NCBI RefSeq assembly: GCF_001605895.1
Contig: NZ_LUAW01000011.1
Location: 124,001-188,000 of the forward strand
Direction: 5' to 3'
DNA: 64,000 bases
Origin: Acinetobacter pragensis
Lineage (GTDB): Bacteria; Pseudomonadota; Gammaproteobacteria; Pseudomonadales; Moraxellaceae
Position 1 is the stretch's first letter. Every line of letters starts with the position of its first letter. The position numbers and the translations under genes are program-made. Positions 1-9,400 of the stretch are shown here, piece by piece. The notes under the pieces were generated by a model, which had not been told where the DNA came from, did not search any database, and saw only the letters and a list, made by a program, of their open reading frames with translations.

Positions 1-903
1 GTTGAAATTATTTCAGGCGTGTTTGAAGGAAAAACCACAGGCACTTCGATCGGATTGCTGATTCGCAATACTGACCAAAAATCGAAAGATTATGGCAATA
101 TTGCCCAAACTTTCCGCCCAGGCCATGCCGATTATACTTATACGCAGAAATACGGTTTCCGTGACTATCGCGGTGGCGGCCGTTCAAGTGCGCGTGAAAC
201 GGCGATGCGTGTTGCAGCGGGTGCGATTGCAAAAAAATTCTTGTTTGAAAAATTCGGCATTGAAATCCGCGGTCACGTAACGCAAATCGGAACTGAAAAA
301 GCGTCTAAACTGGATTGGAATGAAGTAGTAAACAATCCGTTTTTCTGTGGAGATGCTGACGCTGTTCCCCGTTTTGAAGCGCTCGTTACGTCATTGCGTG
401 AACAAGGCACCAGCTGCGGCGCAAAACTGGAAATTATTGCTTCCAAAGTGCCTGTGGGCTGGGGAGAACCGGTATTTGACCGTTTAGATGCCGATATTGC
501 GCATGCCATGATGTCAATCAATGCGGTAAAAGGTGTAGAAATCGGTGACGGCTTTGGTGTTGCAGAGCAGTTTGGCCATGAAACACGTGATGAATTGACC
601 GTAGATGGATTTCTGGCGAACCATGCTGGCGGTATCTTAGGCGGCATTTCAAGCGGTCAGGATATTCGTGTTGCTATTGCATTGAAACCGACGGCCTCCA
701 TTACTACGCCAGGCAAAACCATCACCATCAGCCGTGAAAATACTGATGTGTTAACGAAAGGCCGTCATGATCCTTGCGTTGGTGTTCGTGCAACACCAAT
801 TGCAGAGGCGATGCTGGCAATTGTATTGATGGATCACTTTATGCGCCACCGCGCGCAAAATGCAGATGTTGTTGCACCATTTGCGCCAATTGAACCAAAA
901 TAA
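1..903 (+). CDS. aroC: Chorismate synthase, 3' part (5' end outside window)
   Basis: AroC converts 5-enolpyruvylshikimate-3-phosphate to chorismate, the last common step of aromatic biosynthesis, using reduced FMN. The frame is open from base 1, so only the C-terminal 300 or so of about 360 residues are present. Family signatures are visible: GKTTGTSIG near the left edge, then [21 protein letters not shown] (the FMN and substrate loop), [11 protein letters not shown] and [18 protein letters not shown] near the C terminus. The stop at 901 is followed by an intrinsic terminator. Identification is secure; the true start cannot be seen. Confidence 0.97.
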   Translation, partial: VEIISGVFEGKTTGTSIGLLIRNTDQKSKDYGNIAQTFRPGHADYTYTQKYGFRDYRGGGRSSARETAMRVAAGAIAKKFLFEKFGIEIRGHVTQIGTEKASKLDWNEVVNNPFFCGDADAVPRFEALVTSLREQGTSCGAKLEIIASKVPVGWGEPVFDRLDADIAHAMMSINAVKGVEIGDGFGVAEQFGHETRDELTVDGFLANHAGGILGGISSGQDIRVAIALKPTASITTPGKTITISRENTDVLTKGRHDPCVGVRATPIAEAMLAIVLMDHFMRHRAQNADVVAPFAPIEPK

Positions 904-933
904 TCAAAGTGTAAAATTTATATTTTGATACTA

Positions 934-966
934 AAAAGCTGGATATATTTATCTGGCTTTTTTATT
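934..966 (+). terminator. Intrinsic terminator of aroC
   Basis: An imperfect stem AAGCTGGATA / TATCTGGCTT with a short loop runs straight into a T-tract, 31 bases after the aroC stop. Confidence 0.8.
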
Positions 967-1031
967 TTCAGATATTCAAGTTATATTTAATTGATGATAA
1001 AAGAATAATAGTCTAACAAGCGAGAGCAAAA

Positions 1032-1571
1032 ATGGCCCTGAACTTCAGGCTAGCGAAACAAAATGATTTGCAGACTTTGGCTTTATTAATGAATCAGGCT
1101 TACCGCAGTCAAACTGGCCAAAGCTGGACCAATGAAGCTGAAATTGTGGCGGGGCCGCGCATTACACAAACTCAATTGCAAGAGAGTTTGCTGCTGCAGA
1201 ATTTTGAACTTTGGGTGTTGGAAGATCATCAGCAGAATGAATCAAGCATATGGGGTTGTATTGGATTAACAATAAATTATGATACAGCTGAAATAGGCAG
1301 TTTCTGTGTTGATCCTTTTTTGCAAAATATGGGTCTAGGACGGAAGCTATTGAATTTTGCGGAAAATTATATTACACAAGCCCATGCTGACATTAAATGG
1401 CTGGATATGTATGTGCTGAATGTACGCGCCGAGTTAATTTCGTTTTATGAGCGTTGTGGATACGTCAAATCAGAGCGCATAGAAGACTATCCTATTGATG
1501 CAAATGTAGGCATACCTTTGGTGGAGTTACATCTCATTCATCTAAGGAAATCTATAGCTGCACTTGTTTGA
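1032..1571 (+). CDS. GNAT-family N-acetyltransferase
   Basis: A 179-residue protein of typical GNAT size. The N terminus ALNFRLAKQNDLQTLALLMNQAY is the usual beta1-alpha1 start of the fold. The central stretch GSFCVDPFLQNMGLGRKLLNFAE holds the acetyl-CoA pyrophosphate-binding motif A (Q-x-x-G-L-G-R), and LNVRAELISFYERCGYVKS is the usual beta6/alpha4 element. The substrate cannot be told from sequence. It stands alone between the aroC terminator and a convergent gene, so it is probably monocistronic. The start at 1032 gives the complete fold. Confidence 0.85.
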   Translation: MALNFRLAKQNDLQTLALLMNQAYRSQTGQSWTNEAEIVAGPRITQTQLQESLLLQNFELWVLEDHQQNESSIWGCIGLTINYDTAEIGSFCVDPFLQNMGLGRKLLNFAENYITQAHADIKWLDMYVLNVRAELISFYERCGYVKSERIEDYPIDANVGIPLVELHLIHLRKSIAALV

Positions 1572-1793
1572 TTCATCACATAAAGCGAAAGAGATTTATG
1601 ATAATTGCTCAAAGATTAAAGATGTACAGAAATAATTTTATTACATTGAAAAATATGGATAAAAAACTAAATAAAGAGTGAACATATCTAAACATGCACA
1701 AAGGAAAACTAATCTTTATTGTCTAGCCGCTGCAGGCTTAAGGTGAACCATTCACCAGTGCTGAATTTTTACTGAGCCGAATATTGAGTGCAG

Positions 1794-2570
1794 TTAGGTC
1801 AAATTCAATTTTTTAATTTTTTCTAAAAGCTTGATTTTAGCTTCATCGATTGCAACGGCATTGGTGGCTGCTGATAAATCGGAAGCCTGTTTTTGCCCTA
1901 AAAAATACTTAATACGTTCGGCATTTGCTCCGGAAGGGTGCGGAAAGCCATCAAGAATTTGTTCTTGCTTTAAATAGCCTAAGCTGGATAGCTGATAAAG
2001 CACCTCAGCCACACTGGAACCGAATGGAATAAAAACGGCGTTTTTCAACTGTACAATTTCAGGCACAAAATAAGTGTCTATATGCTGTTTTAAAAAGCTG
2101 TTTCTCAGCATATCTGGACTTGTTCCAGCATAGTTTTTACCTTTGTTAAGGATGCACTGACGGAGCACGGAAGTCATATGCACCATGCATTGCTGTTCAT
2201 CAAATAATAGATGAGTACTGGAAACGCCCAGTTTTTGATGCAGGCCAATATGATCCAGAATTTTGACTAAATTTGCGCGGATAGGGCCGCTGAAAGCGCC
2301 TGCTGTTTTGGCCAGTTTGAGTATTTCCGTTTCATTCAAGCCTTGCTTTAAGCCTTCTTGTGCAGATTGCAGGGCATTCTTCCATTGAGTCTGACCTGGA
2401 CAAATACCGACTAAAACTATTTTTGCTTCTGTATTAATTGCATCAAAAGGGCAGTAAAAACTGCTGAGATGATCAGAGTCCGCAATGTGCAATAAAGATG
2501 ACTGGGTCAATTCTTCAATAGAATGGCGCAAAATGCTTTCTGAAAAATCGCTAAAGCGGTAAGCCTGCAT
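1794..2570 (-). CDS. Uracil-DNA-glycosylase-superfamily protein, uncharacterised
   Basis: A 258-residue protein. Two motifs match the UDG fold: VLVGICPGQTQW near residue 53 (motif 1, G-x-x-PG) and HPSGANAERIKYF near residue 210 (the HPS-type motif 2 that holds the minor-groove/DNA-contact loop). No canonical water-activating GQDPY is present, so the protein is not a family-1 Ung. Glycosylase activity is inferred from fold motifs only and a DNA-binding role without catalysis is possible. It is transcribed away from the riboswitch-dadA unit and is probably monocistronic. Confidence 0.6.
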   Translation of the reverse strand: MQAYRFSDFSESILRHSIEELTQSSLLHIADSDHLSSFYCPFDAINTEAKIVLVGICPGQTQWKNALQSAQEGLKQGLNETEILKLAKTAGAFSGPIRANLVKILDHIGLHQKLGVSSTHLLFDEQQCMVHMTSVLRQCILNKGKNYAGTSPDMLRNSFLKQHIDTYFVPEIVQLKNAVFIPFGSSVAEVLYQLSSLGYLKQEQILDGFPHPSGANAERIKYFLGQKQASDLSAATNAVAIDEAKIKLLEKIKKLNLT

Positions 2571-2708
2571 AAATGATCGTGCTTGAATTTTGATATGAGT
2601 GATTTTATGCTTTTTAAGCCATGCTGAATAAGCTTGATAACACGAAACTTAAAATAAAACTTGGATTTGGTATAAAAATTGCTCATATTATAAAAAGTGG
2701 TATTAAGC

Positions 2709-2895
2709 AATTATTGCAGGAGAGAAGCGTTTAGACGCTCGCCGAAGGAGCAAAGCCTCAGGAAACTCTCAGGCAAAAGGACTGCAATAATTGAATAAAT
2801 CTGGAGAGAAGCATACCCAAGAAATGCTCACCGAAGGGGGAAGGTTAATCTGAAATCATTCAGCTTAATTGAAGCTCTCAGGTACCCAAACAGAT
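2709..2895 (+). promoter_or_regulatory. Tandem glycine riboswitch (two aptamers)
   Basis: Two glycine-aptamer cores lie back to back. Aptamer 1 is closed by a perfect P1 stem AATTATTGCAG (2709-2719) with CTGCAATAATT (2782-2792) and contains GGAGAGAAGCG, CGCCGAAGGAGCAA and AACTCTCAGGCAAAAGGAC. Aptamer 2 (2799-2895) contains GGAGAGAAGC, CACCGAAGGGG and GCTCTCAGGTACCCAAACAG and is closed by ATCTG/CAGAT. The linker between them is only a few bases, as in known cooperative glycine switches. It lies immediately upstream of a D-amino-acid dehydrogenase gene, consistent with glycine-responsive control of an amino-acid oxidase. The expression platform was not resolved. Confidence 0.93.
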
Positions 2896-2940
2896 GAGGC
2901 GCAATGATTTGAAATGCTCAATGCATTTTAAGGAGTGCCT

Positions 2941-4185
2941 ATGTGCCGAATTGCCGTGATTGGCGCAGGAATTACCGGTGTAACTACAGCCTATGAATTA
3001 AGCCTTTTGGGTTATCAAGTCACTGTAATCGATAAGCATCTATATCCTGCAATGGAAACTTCATTTGCTAATGGCGGACAGCTGTCGGCCTGCAATGCTG
3101 AAGTATGGAATCAAAAAGCTACTGTACTGAAAGGCATTAAATGGATGTCGCAGAAATCAGCCCCTTTATTGTTAAACCCCAGTTTCAGTATGCATAAATA
3201 TGCATGGCTGATGGAGTTTCTCGGCAATATAAAACACTATAAAGCGAATACACAAGAAACGGTCAGGCTGGCATTGCTGGCACGTAAACGCTTGTTTGAA
3301 ATTGCGGAGAAAGAGGCAATTGAATTCAATTTAGAAAAACGGGGAATTCTGCATTTTTATCATACCAAAGCAGATTATGAGACAGCGATCCGTGTTAACG
3401 ACATGCTGTGTGAAGGCGGTCTAGAGCGCCATGCAGTCAGTAATGAAGAGATCAAAAGCATAGAGCCCAGCCTGAAAGATGAATATTATGGCGGTTTTTA
3501 TTGCCCAGATGATGCCACTGGGGATATTCATAAATTTACAACCAGCTTAGCCGCAGTCACGCAGAAAAATGGCGTTGAGTATTTATTTGGCCAAGAAGTC
3601 ACATCAATACAGCATCATGAAAAGGGGGTGACCATTCAGTTTAAAGCCAGTGATGAGAATATGGATGTAGAGGCCGGCACCATTGGTTCAGTGCAAGCCG
3701 ATGCTGTCGTGGTTTGCGGGGGGGTTGGCAGTTATCAGTTGGCAGATATGCTGGGTGATAGGGTGAATGTCTATCCTGTAAAAGGCTATTCAATTACGGT
3801 GGAACTGCGGGATGAAAACAGCCGGCAGCAAGCGCCGTGGGTGAGCCTGCTGGATGAAAGCGCTAAAATAGTCACTTCACGTTTAGGCGCAGACCGCTTA
3901 AGAGTGGCAGGCACTGCAGAATTTAATGGCTATAACCGTGATATCCGGTCAGATCGAATTCAGCCGCTGATTGATTGGGTGAACCGGAATTTTGACTTGT
4001 CGACAGAGTTTTCAGTACCTTGGGCTGGTTTGAGGCCTATGATGCCGAATATGATGCCTATTGTGAACCGCGGCAAGCGCGAGCGTGTTTTTTACAATAC
4101 CGGGCATGGACACCTAGGATGGACGCTTTCGGCAGCGACAGCGGCAATGATTAGTCATGAAGTGGCTGCACAGCATCCTGTTTAA
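2941..4185 (+). CDS. dadA: D-amino acid dehydrogenase / glycine oxidase-like FAD protein (DadA family)
   Basis: A membrane-associated FAD enzyme that oxidatively deaminates D-amino acids, or glycine-like substrates, to 2-oxo acids. The N terminus IAVIGAGITGVTTAYELSLLGYQVTVID is a textbook Rossmann FAD fingerprint; TSFANGGQLS is the DadA-specific loop; the C-terminal PWAGLRPMMPNMMPIV and NTGHGHLGWTLS are the second FAD-contact motif. About 414 residues, close to the usual 410-435. I chose the ATG at 2941 because TAAGGAG ends 5 bases upstream; an in-frame GTG at 2935 overlaps that ribosome-binding site. The upstream tandem glycine riboswitch suggests that glycine or a glycine-derived metabolite is the physiological signal, and perhaps the substrate. 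Followed by a strong terminator. Confidence 0.88.
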   Translation: MCRIAVIGAGITGVTTAYELSLLGYQVTVIDKHLYPAMETSFANGGQLSACNAEVWNQKATVLKGIKWMSQKSAPLLLNPSFSMHKYAWLMEFLGNIKHYKANTQETVRLALLARKRLFEIAEKEAIEFNLEKRGILHFYHTKADYETAIRVNDMLCEGGLERHAVSNEEIKSIEPSLKDEYYGGFYCPDDATGDIHKFTTSLAAVTQKNGVEYLFGQEVTSIQHHEKGVTIQFKASDENMDVEAGTIGSVQADAVVVCGGVGSYQLADMLGDRVNVYPVKGYSITVELRDENSRQQAPWVSLLDESAKIVTSRLGADRLRVAGTAEFNGYNRDIRSDRIQPLIDWVNRNFDLSTEFSVPWAGLRPMMPNMMPIVNRGKRERVFYNTGHGHLGWTLSAATAAMISHEVAAQHPV

Positions 4186-4194
4186 ACAATAGAC

Positions 4195-4224
4195 AAGCAT
4201 GAAGATGTACTTCATGCTTTTTTT
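4195..4224 (+). terminator. Intrinsic terminator after dadA
   Basis: A perfect 10-bp stem AAGCATGAAG / CTTCATGCTT with a 5-base loop is followed by a run of seven T, 10 bases after the stop. Confidence 0.92.
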
Positions 4225-4289
4225 GCAGAAATATTTTTAAATTCCATTATAATAATTTGATTTTTATCACTTTAAAACAATGGAATAAG

Positions 4290-4934
4290 ATGAATAGTTT
4301 TACAAAAATTTTGTTCAGCTCAATTTTGATTGCTGGGTTATCAGGCTGTGTTTCTACACGGGGATTAGTTTCGCTAGAAGGGCCTGTAGCACCATTGAGT
4401 TCTAAAGCATCAGCATCGAAAGTTGCTGTGATTAAAATTATTGAAGATAAGCGTGTTTTTGAAGAAAAGCCCAAGCAAGCAAATATTCCCTCACTCAAAG
4501 GTGGAGTGCATAAGGCCAGTGAGCTTGATAAAGCAAAAGCGATCGCCCGTAAACGTAACGGCTATGGCAAAGCCATGGGGGATATTTTATTAAAGGATGA
4601 GACAGTTGCTTTTGTGCTGCAAAAGCGTATCGAATCTGCCTTATTACATGCAGGCTATCAGGTTGTGCCAGCTTCCAAAGCTGATTATCCGGATTTGGAA
4701 TTGACCGTTAAAATAGAAAAATTTTGGTCTTGGATGCAGCCAGGATTCTCTTATATAACACTTAATACTGAAATTGAGACGGAAATTTATAATGCTGCTT
4801 CCCCAAATAAACCGATTCATACTTATATAAAAATATCTAAACCGACTGCTTTGGCAACGGGTTCGAAATGGATCTCAACCATGAATGATGCTTTAACTGA
4901 TTATGAAAAACGCTTGATCGATCAAATTAAATAA
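4290..4934 (+). CDS. Outer-membrane lipoprotein, YajG-like
   Basis: A 214-residue lipoprotein. From the ATG at 4290 the N terminus is MNSFTKILFSSILIAGLSGC: a lysine-containing n-region, a hydrophobic core and an LSGC lipobox, so Cys20 should be lipidated. The mature part has the alternating beta/alpha look of YajG-type lipoproteins (AVIKIIEDKRVFEEKP, then VAFVLQKRIESALLHAGYQVV, then LELTVKIEKF). An upstream in-frame ATG at 4257 would put 11 extra residues before the signal peptide and is less likely. The function of YajG-like proteins is unknown. It converges on the next gene across a shared terminator. Confidence 0.7.
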   Translation: MNSFTKILFSSILIAGLSGCVSTRGLVSLEGPVAPLSSKASASKVAVIKIIEDKRVFEEKPKQANIPSLKGGVHKASELDKAKAIARKRNGYGKAMGDILLKDETVAFVLQKRIESALLHAGYQVVPASKADYPDLELTVKIEKFWSWMQPGFSYITLNTEIETEIYNAASPNKPIHTYIKISKPTALATGSKWISTMNDALTDYEKRLIDQIK

Positions 4935-4949
4935 TCTGAAAATCGCAAT

Positions 4950-4983
4950 AATAAAATAGGAGCGGGATAGCTTCTATTTTATT
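4950..4983. terminator. Bidirectional intrinsic terminator
   Basis: A 14-bp stem AATAAAATAGGAGC / GCTTCTATTTTATT with one wobble and a 6-base loop lies between convergent genes. It has A-rich and T-rich flanks, so it can serve both strands. Confidence 0.8.
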
Positions 4984-4991
4984 AAATCATT

Positions 4992-5636
4992 TTAATCATA
5001 CAAACGGTAAATGCCTGCAAAGCGTTCACAGCCTTTTTGCGCAGTTTTAACAGCAAGAATCGCTTTGCTGTAATTAAACTGGTATTTGCAGTCATGCTCA
5101 TTGTCGGTAATTTCAGTTTTTTGCTCTGGTGTTGTATAAGCCAAAAAAGCGAGACTCTGGGTATCAGTGCGGTTGTTGGGATTGCGGTAAGCAATGCCCT
5201 CAATTTTTATACGGTCCTTGCTCAGTTGATGAATTTTCATATGCACTTGCTGCTGTGCAAAATGGCCATCTTCAAATTTTAAGTAGTGTTGAGTAAGGCT
5301 TTGATTGAGTGACATAAAAATATTCAGATCGTCTGCACGCAAATCTATCTGTTGCTTATAGCAGTCGATGCTCTTGCACTGCTTTAAGCGCTGCACCCAC
5401 ATTAACTGTGTGTCTTTTATAATTCGGGCAGGTGCGTCTGTGACCAAAAGAGCCGTCAAGTAAAGATTATCCAAGTGATCCCGCTGTTTAGAAAAAGCAG
5501 AAGAGCACACTTTTTGCAAAGAATGGCTGGGAGCTGAGCAGTCAATGGCTTCTGCATGAACAGAGCCTGAGAAAAAATAGCCAAGGCTCACAATTGTGAT
5601 GGTTTTGATGATATTTATATCAGTTTTCAACAGCAT
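4992..5636 (-). CDS. Periplasmic protein with LprI/DUF1311-like N-terminal domain
   Basis: A 214-residue protein with an N-terminal signal sequence (hydrophobic stretch ending SVHAEA). The mature N terminus, beginning IDCSAPSHSLQKVCSS and followed by a helix and LMWVQRLKQCKSIDCYKQQ, has the paired-cysteine helical pattern of LprI/DUF1311 proteins, some of which inhibit lysozymes. The C-terminal half, up to the closing GCERFAGIYRLYD, resembles the small beta domain often found after it. Periplasmic location and disulfides are inferred from the signal peptide and cysteines; the target is unknown. Confidence 0.6.
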   Translation of the reverse strand: MLLKTDINIIKTITIVSLGYFFSGSVHAEAIDCSAPSHSLQKVCSSAFSKQRDHLDNLYLTALLVTDAPARIIKDTQLMWVQRLKQCKSIDCYKQQIDLRADDLNIFMSLNQSLTQHYLKFEDGHFAQQQVHMKIHQLSKDRIKIEGIAYRNPNNRTDTQSLAFLAYTTPEQKTEITDNEHDCKYQFNYSKAILAVKTAQKGCERFAGIYRLYD

Positions 5637-5736
5637 GATCGCTTATACTTTCATTACGTTGCGCTTGCTCTAACTATAGCGAAATAGAAAGCGTGAATAC
5701 AAGATTACAATCGTTTATTTCTAAAGGAAGAATACG

Positions 5737-6225
5737 ATGGCTGCACAAATTAGAATCGGTCAGGGACTTGATGTACATGCTTTTGAAGATGGTGAGCATG
5801 TAACTCTCGCAGGCGTAAAAATTCCGCATACGCATGGCTTAAAAGCGCATTCAGATGGTGATGTTGTTTTGCATGCATTGAGTGATGCGTTGCTGGGGGC
5901 ATTGGCGCTGGGGGACATTGGACAGCATTTTCCAGACACAGACCCGAATTTCAAAGGTGCGGACAGTAAAGTTTTATTGAAACATGTTTATCAGCTGATT
6001 TTAGACCGCGGCTATGTGTTGTCGAATGCAGATATTACGGTGGCTTGTGAACGGCCTAAATTGGCAAAACATAATTTGGAAATGCGTCAAAGCATTGCAG
6101 ATGTGCTGAATGTTGATATCACGCAAATCAGCGTAAAAGCAACGACCACTGAACAGTTAGGTTTCACTGGCCGTCAGGAAGGAATTTTGTCGATGGCAAC
6201 CGTTCTGGTCGCTCACACAAAGTGA
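5737..6225 (+). CDS. ispF: 2-C-methyl-D-erythritol 2,4-cyclodiphosphate synthase
   Basis: IspF forms the cyclic diphosphate MEcPP in the MEP isoprenoid pathway as a zinc-dependent homotrimer. At 162 residues it has the normal length. Signatures are [12 protein letters not shown] (zinc ligands Asp and His), [18 protein letters not shown] (third zinc His and substrate contacts), [12 protein letters not shown] and [17 protein letters not shown] at the C terminus. A good AAGGA precedes the ATG. It ends 13 bases inside the convergent phosphatase gene. Confidence 0.98.
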   Translation: MAAQIRIGQGLDVHAFEDGEHVTLAGVKIPHTHGLKAHSDGDVVLHALSDALLGALALGDIGQHFPDTDPNFKGADSKVLLKHVYQLILDRGYVLSNADITVACERPKLAKHNLEMRQSIADVLNVDITQISVKATTTEQLGFTGRQEGILSMATVLVAHTK

Positions 6226-6737
6226 TTGGGATGAATCAGTGATTGCTGCAGTTCTTGTGTTGATTTACGGCCCTGCAGCTGCAGTGAAACTGCATGAATT
6301 AAACCCGTCCAAGTTTCATTCGGTTCCCAAACTTTATGCAGAAGCTCTTGCGCTGCCGGCATATCCATATTCATAAAATACTGCCGGTATAGGTACATCA
6401 GGCTGCTGGCGCGGAAGTTTTTCGCGCAGTGCACCCACACCATTTGCTCTTGCACAAGATGGTCAATCATATCCAGCACCAGCAGGCACTGATCATCAGA
6501 CGGCGTATCCCACAGAATTGGCACTTGGATGTAATTGAGGCCCAATTCTAAACAAATGCGGTCCTCATGCTCCTGCCGAGGCGATGCATCTGTCAGCGCC
6601 AAATTAATCACGGTAGTTACGCCGTATTCTTTGATCAGCTTCAGCTGTTCTGCAGACGGCTGTCCAGAACTAAACAAATGTTCATGAATAAACTGGAAGT
6701 TTTCGATCTGGCATAAGCCATTTTCAATATCATTCAT
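6213..6737 (-). CDS. PTP/dual-specificity phosphatase-like protein
   Basis: A 174-residue protein with a cysteine-phosphatase signature loop, [13 protein letters not shown] (HC-x5-R-x-S type), near residue 106 and an upstream general-acid loop candidate around [12 protein letters not shown]. The N-terminal [31 protein letters not shown] is typical of the DUF442/BLH-phosphatase-like subgroup of small bacterial PTP-fold proteins. Substrate unknown. Its 3' end overlaps the ispF 3' end by 13 bp in convergent orientation. Confidence 0.72.
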   Translation of the reverse strand: MNDIENGLCQIENFQFIHEHLFSSGQPSAEQLKLIKEYGVTTVINLALTDASPRQEHEDRICLELGLNYIQVPILWDTPSDDQCLLVLDMIDHLVQEQMVWVHCAKNFRASSLMYLYRQYFMNMDMPAAQELLHKVWEPNETWTGLIHAVSLQLQGRKSTQELQQSLIHPNHFV

Positions 6738-6775
6738 ACAGTTATTTTTGCTATCAAGTCATACAATCACTATAA

Positions 6776-6807
6776 AGTAAAAACGCCATCTTGACGATGG
6801 CGTTTTA
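6776..6807 (-). terminator. Terminator of the DAHP synthase gene
   Basis: A perfect 11-bp inverted repeat, AAAACGCCATC and GATGGCGTTTT, with a 5-base loop, just past the end of the leftward DAHP synthase gene. On the minus strand it continues into a T-run. Confidence 0.9.
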
Positions 6808-6826
6808 CAGTTCTTCGCGCTAACGA

Positions 6827-7957
6827 TTAACGCTTTGGCAATACATCTTTGAGCGCTTCATGCATTTCCAGCAAGGCTTTCTCAGTAGTTTCCCAATCAA
6901 TACAGCCATCAGTAACTGACTTGCCGTATTCTAAGGCGTTTAAATCCGCAGGGATGTCTTGACGGCCGCCTTTCAGATGGCTTTCAACCATCAGGCCAAC
7001 AATGGATTTGTTGCCATCAAGAATTTGCTCTGTGATATTTTTTAAAACCAGCGGCTGTAAGTACGGGTCTTTATTTGAGTTGGCATGGCTGGCATCAATC
7101 ATGATTTTACCGCTGACTTTGGCTTTGGCTAAAGCGGCTTCCGCTTCTGCTACAGAGCCTGCATCATAGTTGGGCTTGCCGTTGCCGCCACGCAATACGA
7201 CATGCGCATAAGGGTTGCCGCTGGTATGAATGACTGAAACCTGGCCTTGGTCATTTAGGCCAAGGAAACTATGGCCATGCTTCACAGACTGCATAGCATT
7301 GGTCGCCACGGTTAAACCGCCATCTGTGCCATTTTTAAAGCCTACAGGCGAAGATAGGCCAGATGACATTTCACGGTGCGTTTGGCTTTCTGTTGTACGC
7401 GCGCCAATAGCAGACCAAGAAATTAAATCCTGATAATACTGCGGTGAGTTAGGATCGAGCGCTTCGGTTGCGCAAGGCAAGCCTTTTTCATTCAATTCAC
7501 GCAACAATTGACGTCCAATACGAAGGCCTTTTTCAATATTGAAAGAGTCATTCATATCCGGATCATTGATCAGGCCTTTCCAGCCCACGGTTGTACGCGG
7601 TTTTTCAAAATAAACCCGCATAACCACATAAATTGTATCTTTAATTTTTTCGCTTAATACTTTCAGGCGGTCTGCATATTCATGCGCCGCGACAGTATCG
7701 TGAATAGAGCAAGGGCCGATGACAATGAATAAGCGCTTGTCATTGCCATCCAAAATATTGCGGACGGTTTCGCGGCCTTTCAAAACGGTCTGATAAGCAG
7801 TTTCAGTCAAAGGTACTTCTTTTTTGAGTTCCGCTGGCGTTACAAGAGGCTGAATGCTTTTTACATTCACGTCATCGATATCTGATTGAGTAATTGGGTT
7901 TGACTGTTGTGTATTCATTGCCGTCACTGGTTGTTCATACAAAAAAGGTTGTTTCAT
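6827..7957 (-). CDS. aroG: 3-deoxy-7-phosphoheptulonate synthase (class I DAHP synthase)
   Basis: Condenses phosphoenolpyruvate and erythrose-4-phosphate, the first shikimate-pathway step. Up to 376 residues; class I type I-alpha motifs are present: FIVIGPCSIHD, VMRVYFEKPRTTVGWKGLINDPD, WSAIGARTTESQTHREMSSGLSSPVGFKNGTDG, and MIDASHANSNKDP (metal site). The first 13 residues (before MNTQQ, ATG at 7918) are not conserved-looking and the shorter start is possible. Which of aroF/G/H it corresponds to by feedback type cannot be decided from sequence, so the symbol is a family label. Confidence 0.95.
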   Translation of the reverse strand: MKQPFLYEQPVTAMNTQQSNPITQSDIDDVNVKSIQPLVTPAELKKEVPLTETAYQTVLKGRETVRNILDGNDKRLFIVIGPCSIHDTVAAHEYADRLKVLSEKIKDTIYVVMRVYFEKPRTTVGWKGLINDPDMNDSFNIEKGLRIGRQLLRELNEKGLPCATEALDPNSPQYYQDLISWSAIGARTTESQTHREMSSGLSSPVGFKNGTDGGLTVATNAMQSVKHGHSFLGLNDQGQVSVIHTSGNPYAHVVLRGGNGKPNYDAGSVAEAEAALAKAKVSGKIMIDASHANSNKDPYLQPLVLKNITEQILDGNKSIVGLMVESHLKGGRQDIPADLNALEYGKSVTDGCIDWETTEKALLEMHEALKDVLPKR

Positions 7958-8046
7958 GAACTGAATATAACATGAATGCTGTACTGCATTGTTATAAAAA
8001 AGATCAATAAGTCGGTTAAAAAAAAGTGATGAATCATAAAGACAAT

Positions 8047-8955
8047 TTAAATATTCGTACTTTTCTGCAGGCTTTCGGCATTACTTTGAATGATCATCGC
8101 TGTTTCTGGTTTAGCCGCAGGTTTAGATTTGACGGGATGCAGTATGAAATTAACACCCAGCGCAAAGAGCGTAATGCCTAAAATTTTACGGATCATTTTT
8201 TCCGGCAAGCGTGAGCTGATGAGCGTGCCGACGACAATGGCGGGAATTGAACCGCACAGCAGCCAGCCGAGCAAATGAAAATCGACATTGCCTGAGGTCA
8301 TATGGCCCATACCAGCCACGAATGTCAGCATAACAGCGTGCACCACATCTGAACCAATAATGCGGATCATCGGCAGGTTAGGGAACATCAGCACCAGCGC
8401 CATAATGCCGAATGCGCCGGCGCCTACAGATGACAAGGTCACAAATATACCTAAAATAATGCCCATGATAACAATATAGAGGCGTTTATTTTTCGCTTTA
8501 AAATCGACATGCTCTAAATCTTCCGTCATGTCATCCAGCACATCAGCCTTGCGGAATTTATTGAAGAATCGTTCAATATACCCGCGGAACATAATAGAAA
8601 GGCCTGTCAGTGTCAGCATAAAGCCCAGTACTGTGGTGAGAACCGCTTTATAGCTGCTGGATTGGCTTAGGTAGTTTTCCAGAACCCAATGTGTGGCGAA
8701 TGATGCAGGAATACTGCCTATTGCAAGCCAAATAACAATGGGCCAGACAATGTTTAATTTTTTGGCATGCACCAGCGAACCGCAAAACTTTGAAATAGCT
8801 GCATATAGAAGGTCGGTACCAATGGCAATGTGAGGTTCAATCCTAAACAGGCTGATCAAAATGGGTGTCATCAGTGAACCGCCGCCGACGCCGGTAATGC
8901 CGACGCAGAAACCAACCAAAACACCAGCCATAATAAATTCAAGAGGACCAAACAT
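8047..8955 (-). CDS. TauE/SafE-family membrane permease (sulfite/organosulfonate export type)
   Basis: A 302-residue integral membrane protein with about eight hydrophobic segments in two repeated halves. The first half starts GVLVGFCVGITGVGGGSLMTP and the second has ILGIFVTLSSVGAGAFGIMAL, the paired G-rich re-entrant signatures of TauE/SafE. A cytoplasmic charged loop (around residues 125-155) separates the halves. The family exports sulfite, sulfoacetate or similar anions; the substrate here is unknown. It is alone on its strand. Confidence 0.88.
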   Translation of the reverse strand: MFGPLEFIMAGVLVGFCVGITGVGGGSLMTPILISLFRIEPHIAIGTDLLYAAISKFCGSLVHAKKLNIVWPIVIWLAIGSIPASFATHWVLENYLSQSSSYKAVLTTVLGFMLTLTGLSIMFRGYIERFFNKFRKADVLDDMTEDLEHVDFKAKNKRLYIVIMGIILGIFVTLSSVGAGAFGIMALVLMFPNLPMIRIIGSDVVHAVMLTFVAGMGHMTSGNVDFHLLGWLLCGSIPAIVVGTLISSRLPEKMIRKILGITLFALGVNFILHPVKSKPAAKPETAMIIQSNAESLQKSTNI

Positions 8956-9400
8956 GGATATATGCCGAATATCAAAAAACGTGCATATCTTATGACTTTT
9001 AAATATAAGCTGTTGTCTTGATTAGTGATTTGCTTATTCTAAAAAATGATAAAGATTGAGAAAAGCATGATGTTCATACCGATGAATTGCTAGCGCTATC
9101 TGTAATGAGAAGATGTGTGGCCGCATGAGATTAGAGAGACTGAGCATCCTTAAGAGATGAACAGGCGGCTATAACGGTTTTTCCATTTTGTTTGTAGAAT
9201 ATTTGGCATCGCCAGCAGGTGATTTAAAGATCTGCTAAGGATGCTTTTAAATTATATTTTGACTGATCAAAATATCTTTATAGCGGCATAAACAATCTCT
9301 TGCGCTTTTATAGTCTGACTTCTGCGGTACAGCCATAAAATGCGGGACTATGCTAAAATGCGCGTACTTTAAAATATGCCAGATTGATGAGGATAAAAAC
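8956..9400. other. Intergenic, no gene recognised (445 bp)
   Basis: Lies between the divergent TauE/SafE and lpxB starts. I see no convincing ORF, RNA gene or large repeat. Promoters for both flanking genes are expected here but I could not pick them out reliably. Confidence 0.5.
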
